8,726 nucleotides of DNA from an uncultured Actinoplanes sp. Lineage in GTDB: Bacteria; Actinomycetota; Actinomycetes; Mycobacteriales; Micromonosporaceae. The translations under genes were made by a program, and so were the position numbers. The notes under the pieces are model-generated. The model was not told the origin of the DNA. It was given only the letters and a program-made list of their open reading frames with translations, and did no database searches. Position 1 is the stretch's first letter, and the number at the start of each line of letters is the position of its first letter. Of the stretch, positions 5,240-8,726 are shown piece after piece. The stretch is taken from positions 1 to 8,726 of the forward strand of contig CAKUMG010000188.1 of NCBI GenBank assembly GCA_934667465.1. The letters run 5' to 3'.

Positions 5240-6412
5240 ATGAAAACAGTGCTCATGCGTGACTGCCTGCTCGCGGCCTTCCTGGCCGTGCTCTCGGCGG
5301 TCCTTCCCCTGCTCACGGCCGACACGCTGCTGCCCGTCGAGGTGCGGTTCCTGTTGGTGGTGCAGGCTTTGGTGCTGTGTCTCCGGCGGGTGCGACCGGT
5401 GTGGTGCCTCTCCGCGATCCTCGCCCTGCAGATCGGCCTCGTCGTCGTGGGGCCGCCCGGTGAGGGCTACCGGGGGCTGGCTCTCGGCATCGCCGTCTAC
5501 ACCTGGGGCGCGCTGTTCCCCGAGCGCCGCACCCTGGTCGCGGCCGGGATCGCGACGTTCACCGAGATCGCGAGCTACGTGGTGCGTGACGCCGTCGCGT
5601 ACGGCTCCGTCCTGATGTCGGAGGTCACCCTGCAGACGGTGCTGGCGGTTCTGCTCTACTTCGGACTGGCGCTGCTGGGCCGGGGCATGACGATCCGCCG
5701 GCGCTACACCGAGCTCGTCGAGCTCCGCGCCGCCGAGGCCGCGGAGAACCTGCGCGCCCGCACCGAGGCGGCCCTCGCGGCCGAGCGCGCCCGGATGGCC
5801 CGGGAGCTGCACGACGTCGCCGCCCACCACCTGACCTCGCTCATCGTGCAGGCCACGGTCGTGGAGCGCGTGCTCGACCGGGATCCCGATGCGGCCCGCC
5901 GGGGTGCCGCCGCCATCCGCACGGAGGGCAAGGCCGCGCTGCAGAATCTGCGGTCGGTCGTGGGTGCCCTCCGGGAGACCGGCGCGGAGCTGCCCGACGG
6001 CGGCGCCCCCGTGCCCGGGCTGAACGACATCGATCGCCTGGTGGCCGGTCACGCACAGGGCGGCCGGCCCGGGCTGATCGTCTCGGGCGAGCCGAGCGAC
6101 CTGTCGGCGGCCGCCGACTTGACCTTCTACCGCGTGGCGCAGGAAGCGCTGTCCAACGCCCGCGACCATGCCCCCGGCGCCGAGGTGACCGTCATGATCG
6201 ACCATCGTCCCGACCGCAGCGTCCTCGAGGTGCGCAACGGCCCGCCACCACCGGGGCGGGCGCCGGCCGACCGGCGCGGCCGGGGGTTCGGGCTGGTCGG
6301 CATGCGCGAACGGGCCGGCCTGATCGGGGCGGCCCTGGCCGCGGGCCCGACCCCGGACGGCGGCTGGACCGTCACGCTGACCGTCCCCCGCACGCAGGGT
6401 GGGCTCGCATGA
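5240..6412 (+). CDS. Membrane sensor histidine kinase, NarL/DesK type (HisKA_3)
   Basis: The 390-residue kinase has an N-terminal sensor part of about 150 residues made of several hydrophobic segments, probably four to five helices, starting at MRDCLLAAFLAVLSAV. No recognisable extracellular ligand domain is present. A charged, alanine-rich helix (about 155-185, likely coiled coil) leads to the HisKA_3 phosphoacceptor H191 in RELHDVAAHH. The ATPase part shows the N box in YRVAQEALSNARDHA and a glycine-rich GRGFGLVGMRERAG. Between them is VRNGPPPPG, where other kinases have a DxGxG-type G1 box; I believe this asparagine form is common in actinobacterial members. The signal sensed is unknown. 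The stop overlaps the response regulator start as ATGA, so the two are translationally coupled partners. ATG 5240 is the first start after the candidate -10; ATG 5255 is an alternative, and neither has a clear ribosome binding site. Confidence 0.9.
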   Translation: MKTVLMRDCLLAAFLAVLSAVLPLLTADTLLPVEVRFLLVVQALVLCLRRVRPVWCLSAILALQIGLVVVGPPGEGYRGLALGIAVYTWGALFPERRTLVAAGIATFTEIASYVVRDAVAYGSVLMSEVTLQTVLAVLLYFGLALLGRGMTIRRRYTELVELRAAEAAENLRARTEAALAAERARMARELHDVAAHHLTSLIVQATVVERVLDRDPDAARRGAAAIRTEGKAALQNLRSVVGALRETGAELPDGGAPVPGLNDIDRLVAGHAQGGRPGLIVSGEPSDLSAAADLTFYRVAQEALSNARDHAPGAEVTVMIDHRPDRSVLEVRNGPPPPGRAPADRRGRGFGLVGMRERAGLIGAALAAGPTPDGGWTVTLTVPRTQGGLA

Positions 6413-7068
6413 TCACGGTGCTCCTGGTCGATGACCAGCCGCTGCTGCGCGCGGGATTCCGGTCGCTGATCGAGCTCACCGATGACATCCGGATCGTGGG
6501 CGAGGCGTCCAACGGCCCCGACGCGGTGCGGCTCGCGGAGCAGCTGCGCCCCGACGTCGTGTGCATGGACGTCCGCATGCCCGGCGGCAACGGCCTCGAC
6601 GCGACCCGCGCCATCGTGAGCCGGCTGGAGCCCGCCCCTGCCGTCCTCGTGCTGACCACGTTCGAGCTCGACGAATACCTCTTCGGTGCGCTCGAAGCCG
6701 GCGCCAGCGGGTTCCTGCTCAAGGACGCCGACATGGACGACCTGATCGACGGCATCCGCCGGGTGGCCGCCGGTGAGGGGCTGGTCGCCCGGACGATGAC
6801 CCGGCGGGTGATTCGCGAGTTCGCACGCCGCCGGCCGGTCACCCCACCCCCGTTGCCCAACGTCCTGACCTCCCGCGAGGCGGACATCGTCCGGCTGCTC
6901 GCCGAGGGCCTGTCCAACGCCGAGATCGCGGCCGAGCTCGTCGTCGAGGTCAGCACCGTCAAGAGCCACCTCAGCCGCGCCATGTCCAAGATCGGAGCGC
7001 GCGACCGCCTGCAGACCGTCATCTGGGCCTACCGCCACGGTGCGGTGCCACTGGACAACGCGAGCTGA
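6409..7068 (+). CDS. Two-component response regulator, NarL/LuxR type
   Basis: The 219-residue DNA-binding partner of the upstream kinase has a complete receiver domain (1 to about 120): acidic pair D8/D9, phosphoacceptor D54 in CMDVRMP, T83/T84 and K105 in FLLKD. After a proline-rich linker (TPPPLPN), the C-terminal LuxR-type HTH spans about 150-210. It shows LTSREADIVRLLAEGLSNAEIA followed by the recognition-helix region STVKSHLSRAMSKIGARDR. All key residues are present, so it should be phosphorylation-controlled. The start codon lies within the kinase stop (ATGA), with AGGG about 9 nt upstream. Targets are not known. The palindromes in the divergent gap before the kinase are candidate binding sites for autoregulation and for control of the EF-hand hydrolase. 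Confidence 0.94.
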   Translation: MITVLLVDDQPLLRAGFRSLIELTDDIRIVGEASNGPDAVRLAEQLRPDVVCMDVRMPGGNGLDATRAIVSRLEPAPAVLVLTTFELDEYLFGALEAGASGFLLKDADMDDLIDGIRRVAAGEGLVARTMTRRVIREFARRRPVTPPPLPNVLTSREADIVRLLAEGLSNAEIAAELVVEVSTVKSHLSRAMSKIGARDRLQTVIWAYRHGAVPLDNAS

Positions 7069-7074
7069 CCGCCC

Positions 7075-7153
7075 GGGCCACGGGGTCCGCGTCCCGCTCC
7101 AGGCCGCGGGGTCCAGGTCCCGCTCCGGGCCACGAGGGCCCGCGCCCGGCCTC
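7075..7153 (+). repeat. About 26-bp degenerate tandem repeat downstream of the response regulator
   Basis: Units lie at 7075-7100, 7101-7126 (both 26 bp, few differences, both ending GTCCCGCTCC) and 7127-7153 (27 bp, more diverged). A further partial GGGCCACG starts at 7154. The array begins 6 bp after the stop codon and fills half of a 167-bp convergent junction. It is non-coding as far as I can see. Confidence 0.8.
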
Positions 7154-7200
7154 GGGCCACGCGGCCACGAACTGCGGCGCCCCGGGTTGCGGAACGCCGG

Positions 7201-7236
7201 CGGGGCGCGCGGGGCGCGCGGGGCGCGCGGGGCGCT
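7201..7236 (+). repeat. 9-bp tandem repeat forming a canonical G-quadruplex motif at the proA 3' end
   Basis: CGGGGCGCG repeats at 7201-7209, 7210-7218 and 7219-7227, with a fourth unit to 7236 that touches the proA stop codon (7236-7238 on the minus strand). This places four GGGG tracts at 7202-7205, 7211-7214, 7220-7223 and 7229-7232, separated by identical 5-nt CGCGC loops. That fits the standard G3+N1-7 quadruplex rule on the plus strand. The response regulator mRNA would carry it in its 3' untranslated region. Confidence 0.85.
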
Positions 7237-8474
7237 CAGCGGGTGTGGCCGTCGCCCGTCACGATGTACTTGGTCGACGTGAGCTCGGGCAGCCCCATCG
7301 GCCCCCTGGCGTGCAGCTTCTGGGTGCTGATCCCGATCTCGGCCCCGAACCCGAACTCGCCCCCGTCCGTGAACCGGGTCGAAGCGTTGATCATGACGGC
7401 GGCGGCATCGACGCGGGCGGCGAAGCGGCGGGTGGCGCCCACGTTCTCGCTGACGATGGCCTCGGTGTGGCCCGTGCCGTGGCGGCGGATGTGGTCGAGG
7501 GCGTCGTCGAGCGAGTCGACCACGGCCACGGCGAGGTCCGCGGAGAGGTATTCGGTGTCCCAGTCGGCGTCGGTGGCCGGCACGACCCCGTCGAGCGTGG
7601 CCACGCGCGAGTCGCCGTGCACGGTCACGCCCGCCCCGGCCAGCGCCTCGACGATCAGGGGCAGGAACGTGTCCGCGACGGCGGCGTGCACCAGCAGGGA
7701 CTCGGCCGTGTTGCAGGTGGACAGGCGCTGCGTCTTGGAGTTCAGCGCGACGGCGAGGGCCTTCTCCAGGTCGGCGTGCTCGTCCACATAGACATGGCAG
7801 TTGCCGACGCCGGTCTCGATCACCGGGACCGTCGACTCCTCGACCACCGTCTTGATCAGGGAGGCGCCGCCGCGCGGGATGAGCACGTCGACCAGCCCGC
7901 GGGCGCGCATAAGCTCCTTGACCGAGTCGCGGGTGGTCGCGTCGAGCAGCTGGATCGCGTCGGCGGGCAGCCCGCTGTCGGCGACCGCCTGGCGCAGCAC
8001 CGAGACGATCGCGGCGTTGGAGTTCATCGCCGAGCCGGAGCCGCGGAGCAGGGCGGCGTTGCCGGACTTGAGGCAGATGCCCGCCGCGTCGGCGGTGACG
8101 TTGGGCCGGCCCTCGTAGATGATGCCGACCACGCCGAACGGCACCCGCACCTGGCGCAGCTCGAGGCCGTTGGCGAGGGTCGAGCCGCGCACGACGTCGC
8201 CGACCGGATCCGGCAGCGCCGCGAGCTGGCGCAGACCGTCGGCCATCGCGCCGATCCGCTCGGCCGTCAGCGTGAGCCGGTCGATCATGGCTTCGCCCAG
8301 CCCACCCGTACGCGCGTCGCGCACGTCGACGGCGTTGGCGGCCACGACGTCGCCGGCCCGCTCGACCAGGCGCTCCGCCATCAGCAGCAGCGCGGCGTCC
8401 TTCTCCGCCCGGGTCGCCGCGGCCAGGTCGACGGCGGCAACCCGCGCGTCGGCGGCCTGCTGGAGCACACTCAT
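7236..8474 (-). CDS. proA: Glutamate-5-semialdehyde dehydrogenase (gamma-glutamyl phosphate reductase)
   Basis: This is the second step of proline biosynthesis: NADPH-dependent reduction of gamma-glutamyl phosphate to glutamate-5-semialdehyde, in the cytoplasm and probably with ProB. The 412-residue length is usual for ProA. Conserved segments include [54 protein letters not shown] and the active-site segment [15 protein letters not shown] with catalytic C254. The C-terminus carries [21 protein letters not shown] and [12 protein letters not shown], typical of the family. ATG 8474 is chosen because GGGAG lies 5 nt upstream and [11 protein letters not shown] begins at the usual point; a start at 8543 would overlap proB. 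It follows proB by 25 bp in the same operon. Its 3' end converges on the response regulator and abuts a G-quadruplex repeat. Confidence 0.97.
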   Translation of the reverse strand: MSVLQQAADARVAAVDLAAATRAEKDAALLLMAERLVERAGDVVAANAVDVRDARTGGLGEAMIDRLTLTAERIGAMADGLRQLAALPDPVGDVVRGSTLANGLELRQVRVPFGVVGIIYEGRPNVTADAAGICLKSGNAALLRGSGSAMNSNAAIVSVLRQAVADSGLPADAIQLLDATTRDSVKELMRARGLVDVLIPRGGASLIKTVVEESTVPVIETGVGNCHVYVDEHADLEKALAVALNSKTQRLSTCNTAESLLVHAAVADTFLPLIVEALAGAGVTVHGDSRVATLDGVVPATDADWDTEYLSADLAVAVVDSLDDALDHIRRHGTGHTEAIVSENVGATRRFAARVDAAAVMINASTRFTDGGEFGFGAEIGISTQKLHARGPMGLPELTSTKYIVTGDGHTR

Positions 8475-8479
8475 GATCT

Positions 8480-8484
8480 CTCCC
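8480..8484 (-). promoter_or_regulatory. Ribosome binding site of proA
   Basis: It reads GGGAG on the minus strand, 5 nt before ATG 8474-8472. It sits inside the 25-bp gap after the proB stop codon. Confidence 0.75.
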
Positions 8485-8499
8485 GATCTCGACGAACCG

Positions 8500-8726
8500 C
8501 TACAGCAGCACGAGGTCGTCGCGGTGCACGACCTCTCTTTCATAACCCGGCCCGAGCGCGGCGGCCAGTTCCGGGGTCGAGCGCCCGAGCAGCGCGGGCA
8601 GCTCGACGGCGTCGTAGTTGACCAGACCGCGGGCCACCGGCGTGCCGGACCCGGCGTCGACCAGGTCGACCGGGTCGCCGGCCGTGAAGCGGCCGTCCAC
8701 GTCGGTGATGCCGGCCGAGAGCAGCG
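8500..8726 (-). CDS. proB: Glutamate 5-kinase, C-terminal PUA-domain part (5' end outside window)
   Basis: ProB phosphorylates glutamate to gamma-glutamyl phosphate, the first and usually proline-inhibited step of proline synthesis. Only the last 74 complete codons plus stop are here, running off the right edge. They cover the PUA domain: [42 protein letters not shown] and the C-terminal signature [17 protein letters not shown], which I recognise from actinobacterial ProB. The catalytic amino-acid-kinase domain lies outside the window. TAG at 8502-8500 is followed after 25 bp by proA, so proBA is an operon with ProB product feeding ProA directly. Confidence 0.93.
   Translation of the reverse strand, partial: LLSAGITDVDGRFTAGDPVDLVDAGSGTPVARGLVNYDAVELPALLGRSTPELAAALGPGYEREVVHRDDLVLL

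Noticed and set aside
5222..6205. A 327-codon minus-strand frame antisense to the sensor kinase
   Set aside because: It is a shadow of the kinase reading frame with no family signature or start context.
6224..6262. Sensor kinase as inactive because the G1 box lacks the usual DxGxG
   Set aside because: The asparagine-type VRN segment followed by GFGLVGMRERAG is, to my knowledge, a common variant in actinobacterial NarL-type kinases. The phosphoacceptor and N box are intact.
7245..8621. A 458-codon plus-strand frame antisense to proA and proB
   Set aside because: It is a shadow of proA/proB, spans both genes and has aspartate/valine/arginine-rich low-complexity composition.

Overview
This is a very GC-rich window (over 70% G+C by eye) with strong third-position GC bias. 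It carries a MoeZ-type sulfurtransferase next to a DUF3152 protein, a proBA operon, and genes that appear to be leaderless. Together these point to a high-GC actinomycete. The QW-repeat protein and the general style recall Micromonosporaceae (Actinoplanes/Micromonospora-like), but that family-level placement is an inference from memory, not a search.

Layout, left to right. The 3' end of a DUF3152 metzincin-like protein (1-428, +) is followed by moeZ (537-1718, +), which closes with a strong hairpin terminator (1730-1766). Next comes a short orphan QW-repeat protein of the prenyltransferase/squalene-oxidase fold (1879-2685, +), then an S33-type alpha/beta hydrolase (2779-3732, +). The hydrolase converges on a secreted alpha/beta hydrolase with an EF-hand insertion (3821-5047, -). 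That gene diverges across 192 bp from a NarL-type two-component system: a membrane sensor kinase (5240-6412, +) and a LuxR/NarL response regulator (6409-7068, +) joined by an ATGA overlap. The response regulator converges on the proline biosynthesis genes proA (7236-8474, -) and the 3' end of proB (8500-8726, -). No intergenic stretch exceeds 200 bp. I see no tRNA, rRNA, mobile element, CRISPR array or riboswitch.

How the genes work together. MoeZ activates small sulfur-carrier proteins; the DUF3152/moeZ adjacency also occurs in mycobacteria. ProB and ProA make glutamate-5-semialdehyde for proline. The two-component system and the divergent secreted calcium-type hydrolase share a control region with two prominent inverted repeats, so co-regulation is plausible but unproven.

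The content is mostly ordinary chromosomal genes. The most unusual signal is repeat structure. The S33 hydrolase has a 12-bp motif repeated upstream, an in-frame 18-bp minisatellite and a polyalanine run inside, and a 15-bp minisatellite starting in its stop codon. The other convergent junction (7069-7235) carries a 26-bp repeat and a perfect four-tract G-quadruplex motif abutting the proA stop codon. Two genes, and perhaps a third, have a TANNNT -10 element at leaderless spacing from the start codon.
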